Of a stretch of DNA of 64,000 nt, positions 35,394-43,775 are shown piece by piece (within the stretch, counting starts at the first letter, position 1; each line of letters opens with the position of its first letter). Position numbers and translations under genes: made by a program. Source of the stretch: an uncultured Chloroflexota bacterium. Lineage in GTDB: Bacteria > Chloroflexota > Limnocylindria > Limnocylindrales > CSP1-4. Location: positions 38,558-102,557 of the forward strand of contig CAIJPD010000015.1 in the NCBI GenBank assembly GCA_903822495.1, written 5' to 3'. A model generated the notes under the pieces. It had not been told where the DNA came from and did no database searches. It saw only the letters and a list, made by a program, of their open reading frames with translations.

Positions 35394-35804
35394 TCACCCT
35401 TCCCCGGGCATGGCGCCCAGCTGGGTGCGCAGGTCAGCCTCGTCCATGGCCTCCCAGTCCTCCGCGATGCGGCCATCCTCGAGGCGCAGCAGCGTCTGGC
35501 CGTGCAGGACGATGGTCTTGCCAGAGGGAGGCTCGCCGTACCCGGAGCCCAGGTGCGTCCCACGCAGGACCCAACGGACCGCCACGCGATCGCCCTCGGC
35601 GACGACGTCGAGGACCTCGAGGATCCGGTCCGGCAGGACCTCGCTGATCCACCCCGCGCCGCGTTTGAACTGGTCCAGGGTCAGGGTCGCCGCGTTGTTG
35701 TGATGCCGGTAGTCGGGCGCGATCAGGCTCGACAGCCCGTCCATGTCGCCGGCGTTGTCATGATCGAAGTAGGCACGGACCAGGGCCGTGGTGGCACCGG
35801 ACAT
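35394..35804 (-). CDS. SnoaL-like ester cyclase family protein
   Basis: The 136-residue protein has the alpha+beta cone fold signature of the SnoaL-like (NTF2 superfamily) group: an early helix V-R-A-Y-F-D-H-D-N, the P-D-Y-R-H-H-N motif, and later V-A-V-R-W-V-L-R-G-T-H-x-G and G-R-I-A-E-D-W-E. Such proteins include polyketide cyclases, but most are uncharacterised, so no substrate is proposed. It has AGGAG ahead of ATG 35804 and interrupts the ruv cluster on the opposite strand. Its promoter region is shared with ruvB and contains the SOS box. Confidence 0.75.
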   Translation of the reverse strand: MSGATTALVRAYFDHDNAGDMDGLSSLIAPDYRHHNNAATLTLDQFKRGAGWISEVLPDRILEVLDVVAEGDRVAVRWVLRGTHLGSGYGEPPSGKTIVLHGQTLLRLEDGRIAEDWEAMDEADLRTQLGAMPGEG

Positions 35805-35907
35805 GGCACGCTCCTGTGTTGGGACCTGCGGTCGCGATTGGGGAATTGTGCCGCGGCCGGGGCCCGCCGGTGCGCTCGGCGGCCTGTTGGCCGGTGCGTC
35901 AGACGTA

Positions 35908-35919
35908 GAACATCCGTTC
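35908..35919. promoter_or_regulatory. LexA (SOS) box upstream of ruvB
   Basis: GAAC-ATCC-GTTC fits the GAAC-N4-GTTC palindrome bound by Gram-positive LexA. On the minus strand the extended site CGAACGGATGTTCT agrees with the Bacillus consensus CGAACRNRYGTTYC at all but the last position. It lies 22 bp upstream of the ruvB -10 element, where it would block the -35 region. ruvB is a classical SOS gene. Confidence 0.75.
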
Positions 35920-35941
35920 GTATCGACACTCGGCGGCATGC

Positions 35942-35947
35942 TATAGT
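35942..35947 (+). promoter_or_regulatory. -10 element of ruvB, leaderless-type spacing
   Basis: TATAGT ends 8 nt before the ruvB ATG, exactly as at yebC. The transcript would begin at or beside the start codon. No ribosome binding site is seen. Confidence 0.55.
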
Positions 35948-35955
35948 GCGCGACG

Positions 35956-37038
35956 ATGACGGACGACCTCTCGCGAGTCCTGGCACCCGATCCGGTTGAG
36001 CCGGCGGACGCGGTGGAGGGCAGCCTCCGGCCGCGGACACTCGCCGAGTACATCGGCCAGCGTGAGGTGAAGGCCAACCTCTCCGTCCTGCTGGAGGCGG
36101 CCCGTGGGCGCCATGAGCCGGCGGATCACGTGCTGCTCTACGGCCCGCCTGGCCTGGGCAAGACCACGCTGGCCACCATCATCGCCCGGGAGTTGGGCGT
36201 CAGCGTCCGGTATACATCCGGGCCCGCGGTGGAGCGGCCGGGGGATCTTGCCGCAATCCTGACCGCCCTGGACGAGGGCGATGTCCTGTTCATCGACGAG
36301 ATCCATCGCCTCAACCGGGCGGTGGAGGAGATCCTCTATCCCGCCATGGAGGACTTTGCGCTCGACGTGATGATCGGCAAGGGTCCATCGGCGCGGTCGC
36401 TTCGGCTGAGCCTCAAGCCCTTCACGGTCGTGGGCGCCACGACGCGCGCGGGTCGGATCAGCTCGCCGCTGCGGGATCGGTTCGGTGCCACCTACCGCCT
36501 GGACTTCTACACGGATCTCGAGCTGACGGAGATCGTCGTCCGGTCGGCGGGGATCATCGGGGTGGAGATCGACCTTGCGGCGGCGGAGGCCATCGCCCGG
36601 CGGGGCCGGGGCACGCCACGGATCGTGAATCGGCTCCTCAAGCGGGTCCGGGACCACGCCCAGGTGCACGGGGACGGGCGGGTGCACCTGGCGGCCGTCA
36701 TCGACGCCATGCAGATGCTGGAGATCGACGACGAGGGCCTGGACTCCACGGACCGCAAGCTGCTCGCGGCGATCATCCAGAAGTTCGCATCGGGTCCGGT
36801 CGGTGTCGCGGCCCTGGCCGCGGTGCTCGCGGAGGAGGTCGAGACCATCGAGGACGTGTACGAGCCCTTCCTGCTCCGGCTGGGCTTCATCGACCGGACC
36901 CCACAGGGACGGATCGCCACGGATCTCGCGCGCGCCCACCTGGCGCGCCGGGGGTTCGAGATCCCCACCCCGCGCCGAGCCGAGCCGGACATGCCCGGCC
37001 TGTGGGAAGACTCCACGAATGGCGGCGCGCGCGCGTGA
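35956..37038 (+). CDS. ruvB: Holliday junction branch migration DNA helicase RuvB
   Basis: The 360-residue AAA+ motor drives branch migration with RuvA. Walker A G-P-P-G-L-G-K-T is at residues 63-70 and Walker B F-I-D-E-I-H-R-L follows. The sensor 1 region V-G-A-T-T-R-A-G, the arginine-finger region L-R-D-R-F-G, and the C-terminal winged helix with T-P-Q-G-R are present. The first 20 residues are a variable lead. It is separated from ruvCA by the SnoaL-like gene and has its own SOS-box promoter. tgt overlaps its stop by 4 bp. Confidence 0.97.
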   Translation: MTDDLSRVLAPDPVEPADAVEGSLRPRTLAEYIGQREVKANLSVLLEAARGRHEPADHVLLYGPPGLGKTTLATIIARELGVSVRYTSGPAVERPGDLAAILTALDEGDVLFIDEIHRLNRAVEEILYPAMEDFALDVMIGKGPSARSLRLSLKPFTVVGATTRAGRISSPLRDRFGATYRLDFYTDLELTEIVVRSAGIIGVEIDLAAAEAIARRGRGTPRIVNRLLKRVRDHAQVHGDGRVHLAAVIDAMQMLEIDDEGLDSTDRKLLAAIIQKFASGPVGVAALAAVLAEEVETIEDVYEPFLLRLGFIDRTPQGRIATDLARAHLARRGFEIPTPRRAEPDMPGLWEDSTNGGARA

Positions 37039-38210
37039 ACGCCGCACCAACGGACGGGCCCGCCCGCTTCAGCGTCCTCACCCCGCCGCCGGCGGATGGC
37101 TCCACGTGGGCCCGGCGTGGTCGCCTGGAGCTGCCGCACGGGGTGGTCGAGACGCCCCAGTTCATGCCGGTGGGCACCAACGCGTCGGTCAAGGCCCTCT
37201 CGCCCCAGGACGTCCGGGACGCCGGGGCCTCCATCATCCTGGCCAACACGTACCACCTGTACCTGCGGCCCGGCCACGAGCGGATCGAGCGCCTGGGCGG
37301 ACTCCACCGGTTCATGGACTGGGACCGGCCAATCCTGACGGATTCCGGTGGGTTCCAGGTGGTCTCGCTCTCGCACCTCGGCGTCATCAACGACGAGGGC
37401 GTGACGTTCCGCAGCCACCTCGACGGGTCGCTCCATCGGTTCACGCCGGAACACGCGATGCGGGTCCAGGAGGCGCTGGGTCCGGATATCGCCGTGGCAT
37501 TCGACCAGCCCGTGAACCCAAGCTCCGCGCGCCCGGTGGTGGCCGAGGCCACCGAGCGGACGCACCGCTGGGCGGAGCGCTCGCTGCGCGCGCACACGCG
37601 GCCGGACCAGGCGCTCTTCGGCGTCATCCAGGGTGGCCTGGAGCCGGATCTGCGCGCACAATCCACCCGGTTCATCGCCGGTCTCCCGTTCGACGGCATC
37701 AACATCGGCGGGCTCGCGGGAGACGAGACGCCGGAGCAGCGCGCGGACGCCCTGCGCGTCGTGGTCCCGCTCCTGGAGGGTGACCCCCGACCGCGCTACC
37801 TGATGGGTCTCGGGTCACCTGCCGACCTGCTGGACGCCGTCCACCTGGGCGTGGACCTGTTCGACTCCGTGCTCCCGGCGCGGGTGGCCCGCAATGGGCA
37901 GCTATGGATCCCGGGCGGCCGGCTCAACCTCAAGAACAGCGCGATGCAGGACGATCCTCGGCCGGTCCAGGAGGACTGTCCGTGCATCGCCTGCCAGCAC
38001 TTCTCGCGGGCATATCTTGCGCACCTGTTCAGGGCGCGTGAGCTCCTCGTGTACCGCCTCGCAACTTGTCACAACCTGACCTTCACCCTAGACTTCATGG
38101 ACAGGATTCGGCGGGCCGTCGAGGCCGGATCATTCCCGGAAGCGATGCCGCAGTTGCGCCTGCGCGCCGGCCGGGTAAGCGGCGATGAAGCCGCCGGTAT
38201 GCCAGCGTGA
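37035..38210 (+). CDS. tgt: tRNA-guanine(34) transglycosylase
   Basis: The enzyme exchanges guanine 34 of Asn, Asp, His and Tyr tRNAs for the queuine precursor preQ1. The 391-residue protein has the nucleophile region [11 protein letters not shown], the second Asp in F-D-Q-P-V, V-I-Q-G-G-L, G-G-L-A-G-D-E, and the zinc site C-P-C-I-A-C with a distal His in A-T-C-H-N. GTG 37035 overlaps the ruvB stop by 4 bp. No queuosine biosynthesis gene (queA, queC-F) is in the window. Confidence 0.96.
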   Translation: MNAAPTDGPARFSVLTPPPADGSTWARRGRLELPHGVVETPQFMPVGTNASVKALSPQDVRDAGASIILANTYHLYLRPGHERIERLGGLHRFMDWDRPILTDSGGFQVVSLSHLGVINDEGVTFRSHLDGSLHRFTPEHAMRVQEALGPDIAVAFDQPVNPSSARPVVAEATERTHRWAERSLRAHTRPDQALFGVIQGGLEPDLRAQSTRFIAGLPFDGINIGGLAGDETPEQRADALRVVVPLLEGDPRPRYLMGLGSPADLLDAVHLGVDLFDSVLPARVARNGQLWIPGGRLNLKNSAMQDDPRPVQEDCPCIACQHFSRAYLAHLFRARELLVYRLATCHNLTFTLDFMDRIRRAVEAGSFPEAMPQLRLRAGRVSGDEAAGMPA

Positions 38211-38252
38211 AGAGCATCAACGTATCGTCTGGGTTGACGTGGAGGATCGGCA

Positions 38253-38411
38253 ATGGGCACACGAGATCGCCCGCAGCGGGAGATCAAGAAGAAGCCAAAG
38301 GAAAAGGGCACCGGGCCCAGCCTGCAGCCCCTGTCGGAGGGACCGCAGAGCGTGGAGTTGATCCGGAAGGCACGCAAGCCCCGGAGCGCAGACGACCAGG
38401 ACAAGGGCTGA
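38253..38411 (+). CDS. Small basic hypothetical protein (52 aa)
   Basis: This short gene was found by its strong ribosome binding site, GGAGG at 38241-38245, 7 nt before the ATG. The 52-residue product is highly charged, with a lysine-rich run (E-I-K-K-K-P-K-E-K) and a second basic block [11 protein letters not shown], and no hydrophobic segment. I do not recognise a family with certainty, though similar Lys/Arg-rich micro-proteins ending in an acidic tail occur in high-GC Gram-positive-like genomes. It sits between tgt and recA and could be co-transcribed with either. Confidence 0.6.
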   Translation: MGTRDRPQREIKKKPKEKGTGPSLQPLSEGPQSVELIRKARKPRSADDQDKG

Positions 38412-38478
38412 GGCTCGGCTCGGAGGTCAGCAGGACCGTCCGCGTCGGCGCAAGCCGATCGATGAGGAGGGCGGACAG

Positions 38479-39534
38479 GTGGCAGTAGCTGACGAGCGCA
38501 GCGCGGCGCGGAGCCAGGCGGAGCGAGCAAAGGCCGTGGACGCGGCCATTCTGGCGATCGAGAAGCAGTTTGGTCGCGGGTCGATCATGAAGCTCGGCTC
38601 GGCCGAGCGTCAGGCCGTGGACTTCATCTCCACGGGGTCGATCGCGCTGGATCTGGCGCTCGGGGTCGGCGGCATCCCGCGCGGCCGGATCACCGAGATC
38701 TTCGGTCCGGAGTCGTCGGGCAAGACCACGGTCTGTCAGCACGTGATCGCGGAGGCCCAGCGCAAGGGCGGCGTCGCCGCGTTCATCGATGTGGAGCACG
38801 CGCTCGACCCGGGCTACGCCCGCTCGTGCGGCGTCAACGTCGACGAGCTGCTGGTCAGCCAGCCGGACACGGGTGAGCAGGCCCTCGAGATCACCGAGAC
38901 GCTGATCCGCTCGGGCGGGATCGATGTCGTGGTGGTCGACTCCGTGGCGGCACTCGTGCCGCGGGCGGAGATCGAAGGCGAGATGGGCGATTCGTTCGTC
39001 GGGATCCAGGCCCGGCTGATGAGCCAGGCCCTGCGGAAGTTGACGGGCGCCGTCTCACGCTCCAACACCGCGCTCGTCTTCACGAACCAGCTGCGCGAGA
39101 AGATCGGCGTGATGTTCGGCAACCCGGAGACCACCCCGGGCGGCCGCGCCCTCAAGTTCTACGCCAGCATCCGGCTCGACATCCGACGGATCGAGACGAT
39201 CAAGTCCGGGTCGGAAGCGGTCGGCAACCGGGCCAGGGTCAAGGTCGTCAAGAACAAGGTCGCCCCGCCGTTCCGGGTCGCGGAGTTCGACATCATGTAC
39301 GGGGAGGGCATCTCCAAGGAAGGCGGCCTCCTCGACGTGGGCGTCGCGACGGACGTGGTCACCAAGACCGGGGCGTGGTTCACGTTCGTCGACACGCGCC
39401 TGGGCCAGGGTCGGGAGGCCTCCAAGGAGTTCCTCAGGAACAACCCGCCCATCGCGGCGGAGATCGATCGGCTGATCCGTGCCCGGATGACGGAAGCGGT
39501 GATCCCGGTTGAAGGGATCGCCGAGGCCGAGTGA
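38479..39534 (+). CDS. recA: Recombinase RecA
   Basis: The 351-residue strand-exchange protein also acts as the LexA co-protease. It has Walker [10 protein letters not shown] (residues 76-84), Walker [13 protein letters not shown], the L1 region [32 protein letters not shown] and [10 protein letters not shown]. It starts at GTG 38479 after an AGGAGGG site. No SOS box was found in the 67 bp between the small basic gene and recA. recX follows in the same direction. Confidence 0.98.
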   Translation: MAVADERSAARSQAERAKAVDAAILAIEKQFGRGSIMKLGSAERQAVDFISTGSIALDLALGVGGIPRGRITEIFGPESSGKTTVCQHVIAEAQRKGGVAAFIDVEHALDPGYARSCGVNVDELLVSQPDTGEQALEITETLIRSGGIDVVVVDSVAALVPRAEIEGEMGDSFVGIQARLMSQALRKLTGAVSRSNTALVFTNQLREKIGVMFGNPETTPGGRALKFYASIRLDIRRIETIKSGSEAVGNRARVKVVKNKVAPPFRVAEFDIMYGEGISKEGGLLDVGVATDVVTKTGAWFTFVDTRLGQGREASKEFLRNNPPIAAEIDRLIRARMTEAVIPVEGIAEAE

Positions 39535-39547
39535 CGGGCGTAGGCGC

Positions 39548-40252
39548 GTGAGCGGATCTCACCGCTCCCTGGGCGGCCAGTCGGGACCCCAGCAGCGACG
39601 TCGTCGGCCGCCGATGGCCGAAGTCCTGCAGCAGCGCGCCGCCGTCGAAGACGCCGCCGTCGTCCTGGCAGCCGGCGCCCGGTTCCTGGAAGCCCGCGGA
39701 CGGAGCGTCACCGAGGTTCGTCGACGTCTGACGCAGGCGGGCTACCGGCCGGAGCTGGTTGAAGCTGCGATCGTGCGCCTGGGCGAGCTCGGCCTGCTGG
39801 ATGACGAGTCCTTTGCCAGGTCGTGGGTCGAGTCCCGGGATCGAGCGCGTCCCCGTGGTGCACGCGTCCTCCGGGCCGAGCTGGGTCGGAAGGGCGTCGA
39901 TGCGGCCACGGTCGACGAGATCATGGCCGAGCGGGACCTGCCGCCGGCGGAGCCAGTTGCCTTCGGCGGCCGGCGTGTGCTACGCGAGGAGGGCCAATCG
40001 GCCGACGAGGCGGCCGCCCGCGCCGTCCTCGCGCGAAACACGGCCACACTTGCGCGCGTCGCGGATCCGCGGAAGCGTCGGCAGCGCGCCTACGCGCTCC
40101 TCGCGAGGAACGGGTTTGACCCGGGGCTGATCGGTGAGTTGGTCAGGGACCTCGATCGCGGCGCGGGCGATGACGACGGTTCGGACGCGGATCGGGACAC
40201 GGAACCTACGGCCCACCGCCGTGCGTTTGACCGGCCCGACGGGGCGCCGTAG
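39548..40252 (+). CDS. recX: Regulatory protein RecX
   Basis: RecX inhibits RecA filament formation. The 234-residue protein has the three tandem three-helix repeats of the family: the first with R-S-V-T-E-V-R-R-R-L-T-Q-A-G-Y, the second with L-L-D-D-E-S-F-A-R-S-W-V-E-S-R, R-P-R-G and R-A-E-L-G-R-K-G-V, and the third with K-R-R-Q-R-A-Y-A-L-L-A-R-N-G-F. A conserved position directly after recA supports it. The first 50 residues and the last 25 (acidic, Asp/Gly-rich) are unconserved. GTG 39548 is the likely start; ATG 39614 is an alternative. Confidence 0.92.
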   Translation: MSGSHRSLGGQSGPQQRRRRPPMAEVLQQRAAVEDAAVVLAAGARFLEARGRSVTEVRRRLTQAGYRPELVEAAIVRLGELGLLDDESFARSWVESRDRARPRGARVLRAELGRKGVDAATVDEIMAERDLPPAEPVAFGGRRVLREEGQSADEAAARAVLARNTATLARVADPRKRRQRAYALLARNGFDPGLIGELVRDLDRGAGDDDGSDADRDTEPTAHRRAFDRPDGAP

Positions 40253-40410
40253 GCTACGCACACGTTGCGGCGTCCCAGCCCTGGGCCGCCGCAGCCCTTC
40301 CGGTGCCGGCGCGCCCAGGTGGCCAGAGGAAGCGTCCTCCCCATCACCGTCCGGTCCCGACCGACGACTTGTGATCGTCCGGCCTGCCCCGGCCGGATGG
40401 GAGGAATAGG

Positions 40411-41931
40411 ATGGATTCTGTCGCCTACGCCATCGTGGCGCTGGCCGCGGGCATCGCCGTTGGGTTCGTTGCCCGCGCGCTGCTTGCCAGCCAGAGCCTC
40501 AAGGGCGCCCAGGAGAAGTCGGCCCGGATCATCGCCGAGGCGCGGACGCAGCAGAAGGACCTCATCCTCGAGGCCAAGGAGCACAAGATCCGTCTCCTTC
40601 GCGAAGCGGAGGAGGAGGCCCGCATCAAGCGCGGCGAGCTCGGGACCCTCGAGCGCCGGCTCCTCCAGCGCGACGAGCAGCTTGACCAGCGTGGCGACAT
40701 GCTCGAGCAGCGCGACCGCAAGCTGATCGACCGCGAGCGAGAGCTCGATCGCCAGCGCGAGGATCTCTCGCGCCTCAACCAGGAGCGTGTCGCGGCGCTG
40801 GAGCAGGTCGCACACCTGTCCGCGGAGGACGCCAAGACCCTCCTGCTCGACGCGGTGCGCGACGAGGCCACGCATGATGCCGTCAAGCTGGCCCGGGCCA
40901 TCGAGCGAGCCGCCCGCGAGGAGGCCGCCGACAAGGCCCGCGAGGTCGTGGTGACGGCCATCCAGCGCGTCGCCGCGGATCACACCGCGGAGCACACCGT
41001 GACGGCGATCCACCTCCCCTCGGATGAGATGAAGGGACGGATCATCGGTCGAGAAGGCCGGAATATCCGTGCCCTCGAGCAGGCCACGGGCGTGGATCTG
41101 ATCATCGACGACACGCCGGAGACCGTCATCATCTCGGGCTTCGATCCGGTCCGCCGCGAGATTGCCCGGATCGCCCTGACCAAGCTGATGGGCGACGGGC
41201 GCATCCATCCCGGGCGCATCGAGGAGGTGGTCGCCAAGGCCCGTGCCGAGGTGGACCTGGTCATGCGCCAGGCCGGCGAGGCCGCGGCCTACGACGTCGG
41301 CGTTCCCGGGCTCCCGCCCGAGATCATCAAGCTCCTGGGCCGCCTCAAGTTCCGGACCAGCTACGGGCAGAACGTCCTCAACCACAGCATCGAGACGGGC
41401 CGGCTGGCCGCCGTCATTGCCGCCGAGGTCGGCGCGGACGTCGCGCTGGCCAAGATGGGTGGCCTGCTGCACGACATCGGCAAGGCCGTGGACCACGAGG
41501 TCGAGGGCCCGCATGCCGCGATCGGCGCATCCGTCGCCCAGAAGCACAACCTGCCGTTCAAGGTCATCAACGCGATCGCGGCCCACCACCAGGAAGTGGA
41601 GTACGCCTGCGTCGAGGCGCCCATCGTCCAGATTGCCGACGCGATCAGCGCGTCCCGGCCCGGGGCCCGCGGCGAGTCCATGGACACCTACGTGAAGCGC
41701 CTGGAGGACCTCCAGGCGATCGCGGAGAGCTTCGACGGCGTCGAGCGCTCGTTCGCCGTCCAGGCGGGCCGCGAGGTCCGCATCCTGGTCCGACCGGAGG
41801 AGATCGACGACCTCGCCTCCATGCGCCTGGCGCGGGACATCGTCCGGAAGATCGAGGAGCAGCTCACGTACCCGGGCCAGATCAAGGTCACGGTCATCCG
41901 CGAGACGCGCGCCGTGGAGTACGCAAAGTAG
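40411..41931 (+). CDS. rny: Ribonuclease Y
   Basis: This 506-residue membrane-anchored endoribonuclease initiates mRNA decay. It has one N-terminal transmembrane helix (about residues 3-25), a long Glu/Arg/Gln coiled coil (30-190), a KH RNA-binding domain with [12 protein letters not shown] (about 195-260) and an HD domain with H-D-I-G-K-A near 353. The length is typical. A good site GGGAGGAA precedes the ATG. The YmdB-type phosphodiesterase gene follows, the usual Gram-positive pairing. Confidence 0.97.
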   Translation: MDSVAYAIVALAAGIAVGFVARALLASQSLKGAQEKSARIIAEARTQQKDLILEAKEHKIRLLREAEEEARIKRGELGTLERRLLQRDEQLDQRGDMLEQRDRKLIDRERELDRQREDLSRLNQERVAALEQVAHLSAEDAKTLLLDAVRDEATHDAVKLARAIERAAREEAADKAREVVVTAIQRVAADHTAEHTVTAIHLPSDEMKGRIIGREGRNIRALEQATGVDLIIDDTPETVIISGFDPVRREIARIALTKLMGDGRIHPGRIEEVVAKARAEVDLVMRQAGEAAAYDVGVPGLPPEIIKLLGRLKFRTSYGQNVLNHSIETGRLAAVIAAEVGADVALAKMGGLLHDIGKAVDHEVEGPHAAIGASVAQKHNLPFKVINAIAAHHQEVEYACVEAPIVQIADAISASRPGARGESMDTYVKRLEDLQAIAESFDGVERSFAVQAGREVRILVRPEEIDDLASMRLARDIVRKIEEQLTYPGQIKVTVIRETRAVEYAK

Positions 41932-42023
41932 ATACCTCCGGCAGCCCCAACGTCGGGCGGACCCGTCTCGGGAACCCCACCAATGGCAACCTGCCCCGGC
42001 CCAGGGGCGCCTGCCGCATCCTC

Positions 42024-42803
42024 ATGATCGGGGATGTGATCGGCAAGCCCGGCCGACAGGCCGTCGAGCAGATCCTGCCGGACCTCCGGCTGGAGCGCGA
42101 CATCGACTTCGTCACGGCCAACGGCGAGAACCTGGCCGGCGGGATGGGCCTGACCAAGTCGACGGCCGAGGCGCTGTTTGCCCATGGCGTGGACGTGATC
42201 ACGTCCGGCAACCACATCTGGGACAAGCGGGAGATCTACCCGTTCCTTGACGAGACGGATCGGATCCTGCGCCCGCTCAACTACGGCACGGACGGCGTGC
42301 CGGGCCGCGGTTGGTCCGTCTACCAGGCCCTCGACGGCTCCGACATCGCGGTGATCAACCTCCAGGGCCGCACCTACATGCAGCCCATCGACAACCCGTT
42401 CACGGATGCCGACCGGCTCCTCGACGAATCGTCTGAGCCATTGCCGCCCATGCGTCTCGTCGACTTTCACTGTGAGATCACGTCGGAGAAGAACGCGTTG
42501 GGGCTGTACCTCGACGGTCGGGTCTCGGTGGTCGTCGGCACGCACACCCATGTGGTCACCGGTGACGAGCGAATTCTGCCCAAGGGCACCGCGTACCAAA
42601 CGGACCTGGGCATGACCGGGCCGTTCTGGAGCGTCATCGGGTTTGATCCCGCGTCGGTCCTGCCGCGCTTCATCAACGCGCTGCCCACGCGCTTCGAGGT
42701 GGGATCGGGACCGGTGATCTTCCAGGCAACCCAGGTCGATCTGGATCCCGCCACCGGTCGCGCACTGGCGATCGAGCGCATCCAGCAGCTCATCGAGGTC
42801 TAG
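42024..42803 (+). CDS. YmdB family metallophosphoesterase
   Basis: The 259-residue protein belongs to the TIGR00282/YmdB family of calcineurin-like phosphodiesterases, some of which hydrolyse 2',3'-cyclic nucleotides. Metal ligands appear in I-G-D-V-I-G-K-P-G-R, A-N-G-E-N, S-G-N-H-I-W-D-K and G-T-H-T-H-V-V-T-G-D. It follows rny by 92 bp, consistent with a role in RNA metabolism. ATG 42024 is used. The frame upstream encodes R-I-L, which often belongs to this family's first strand, so an upstream non-ATG start is possible. Confidence 0.92.
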   Translation: MIGDVIGKPGRQAVEQILPDLRLERDIDFVTANGENLAGGMGLTKSTAEALFAHGVDVITSGNHIWDKREIYPFLDETDRILRPLNYGTDGVPGRGWSVYQALDGSDIAVINLQGRTYMQPIDNPFTDADRLLDESSEPLPPMRLVDFHCEITSEKNALGLYLDGRVSVVVGTHTHVVTGDERILPKGTAYQTDLGMTGPFWSVIGFDPASVLPRFINALPTRFEVGSGPVIFQATQVDLDPATGRALAIERIQQLIEV

Positions 42804-43775
42804 GTGGGCGATCCCGGCAGCGGCAGTCCCCGTGGGGCTGGGCCGGGACTCCGGCCCCGCCACGTCGACGTCCCCGGGCTCGGGGCCGGCGAGGCGCTCT
42901 CGGCGATCGACCTGCACGCCCACACCCGCCGGTCCGATGGGCTCCTGGAGCCTGCGGCGTTGGTCGCGGCGGCCCATGCCGCGGGCGTCCGGCTGTTCGC
43001 CATCACCGACCACGACACGCTGGCCGGATACCGCGAGGTGGTCAGGTCGGGCGCCGTCCCTCCCGGGATGGACCTGCTGGCTGGCGTCGAGATCAACGCG
43101 ATCGTCGGTGGTCGCGGCCGGATGTGGGAGAGCGAGCTGCACGTCCTCGGCCTCGGCATCGACCCGGACAGCGATGAGCTCGAGAGCGTGCTTGCCACGC
43201 AGCGGACCTCTCGCCGGGTCCGCTTCGAGGGGATGCTGGCGCGCCTGCGCGACCTGGACCTGTCGGTGGATGACGTGATCGAGACCGATGGCCTCATCCA
43301 CCCCGACGACATCGACAGCCTCGGCCGGCCCACCATCGCCCGCGCGCTGATGGCCAAGGGCCACGCCAGCAGCGTGGAGGACGCATTCTCACGGCTCCTG
43401 TCGCGCGGCAAGCCCGCCCATATCGCGCGCGACGGCCTTGATCCGGTCGAAGCGATCACGGTCATCCGGCGCGCCGGCGGGCTCGCATCGCTCGCCCACT
43501 TCGCGGAGGCACCGGAACGCCTGGACTCTGTCCGCGAGCTCATCACCGCCGGCCTTGGAGGGCTGGAGGTCTACTACCGGACGTTCGACCGGTCGACGGT
43601 GGCGCGTGTCGCCGACGTGGCATCCGGCCTGGGCCTGGTGGCGACCGGCGGGACGGACTACCACGGCGACCTGGGCACCTACGCCGAGGCCCATGCCGGT
43701 CTCTTCTTCCCGGCCGCCGCCGAGGCACCCCTGCGAACGGCTCTCGGCCTCACTGGGACGGCGGTGCGGCCATGA
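42804..43775 (+). CDS. PHP domain protein (TrpH/YciV-like)
   Basis: The 323-residue protein has a polymerase and histidinol phosphatase (PHP) metal-dependent hydrolase domain: D-L-H-A-H-T-R-R-S-D-G, I-T-D-H-D-T-L-A-G-Y, G-V-E-I-N-A, and the later A-H-F, G-L-E-V-Y-Y and G-G-T-D-Y-H-G motifs. The inserted A-M-P domain segment and overall length match the TrpH/YciV group, whose E. coli member (RNase AM) trims 5' ends of rRNA. GTG 42804 abuts the stop of the phosphodiesterase gene, and miaB overlaps its stop. A histidinol phosphatase role is less likely but not excluded. Confidence 0.85.
   Translation: MGDPGSGSPRGAGPGLRPRHVDVPGLGAGEALSAIDLHAHTRRSDGLLEPAALVAAAHAAGVRLFAITDHDTLAGYREVVRSGAVPPGMDLLAGVEINAIVGGRGRMWESELHVLGLGIDPDSDELESVLATQRTSRRVRFEGMLARLRDLDLSVDDVIETDGLIHPDDIDSLGRPTIARALMAKGHASSVEDAFSRLLSRGKPAHIARDGLDPVEAITVIRRAGGLASLAHFAEAPERLDSVRELITAGLGGLEVYYRTFDRSTVARVADVASGLGLVATGGTDYHGDLGTYAEAHAGLFFPAAAEAPLRTALGLTGTAVRP

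Noticed and set aside
38412..38478. SOS box upstream of recA
   Set aside because: No GAAC-N4-GTTC or close variant was found between the small basic gene and recA.
39740..40260. Minus-strand frames overlapping recX and rny (for example 40090-41589)
   Set aside because: They oppose well-supported genes and show shadow composition.
42024..42803. Metallophosphoesterase as a DNA repair exonuclease (SbcD-like)
   Set aside because: The motif set and 259-residue length fit the YmdB/TIGR00282 family, and adjacency to rny agrees.
42804..43775. PHP protein as the missing histidinol phosphatase
   Set aside because: Length, insert and context with rny, the YmdB-type gene and miaB favour the TrpH/YciV group; kept only as an outside possibility.
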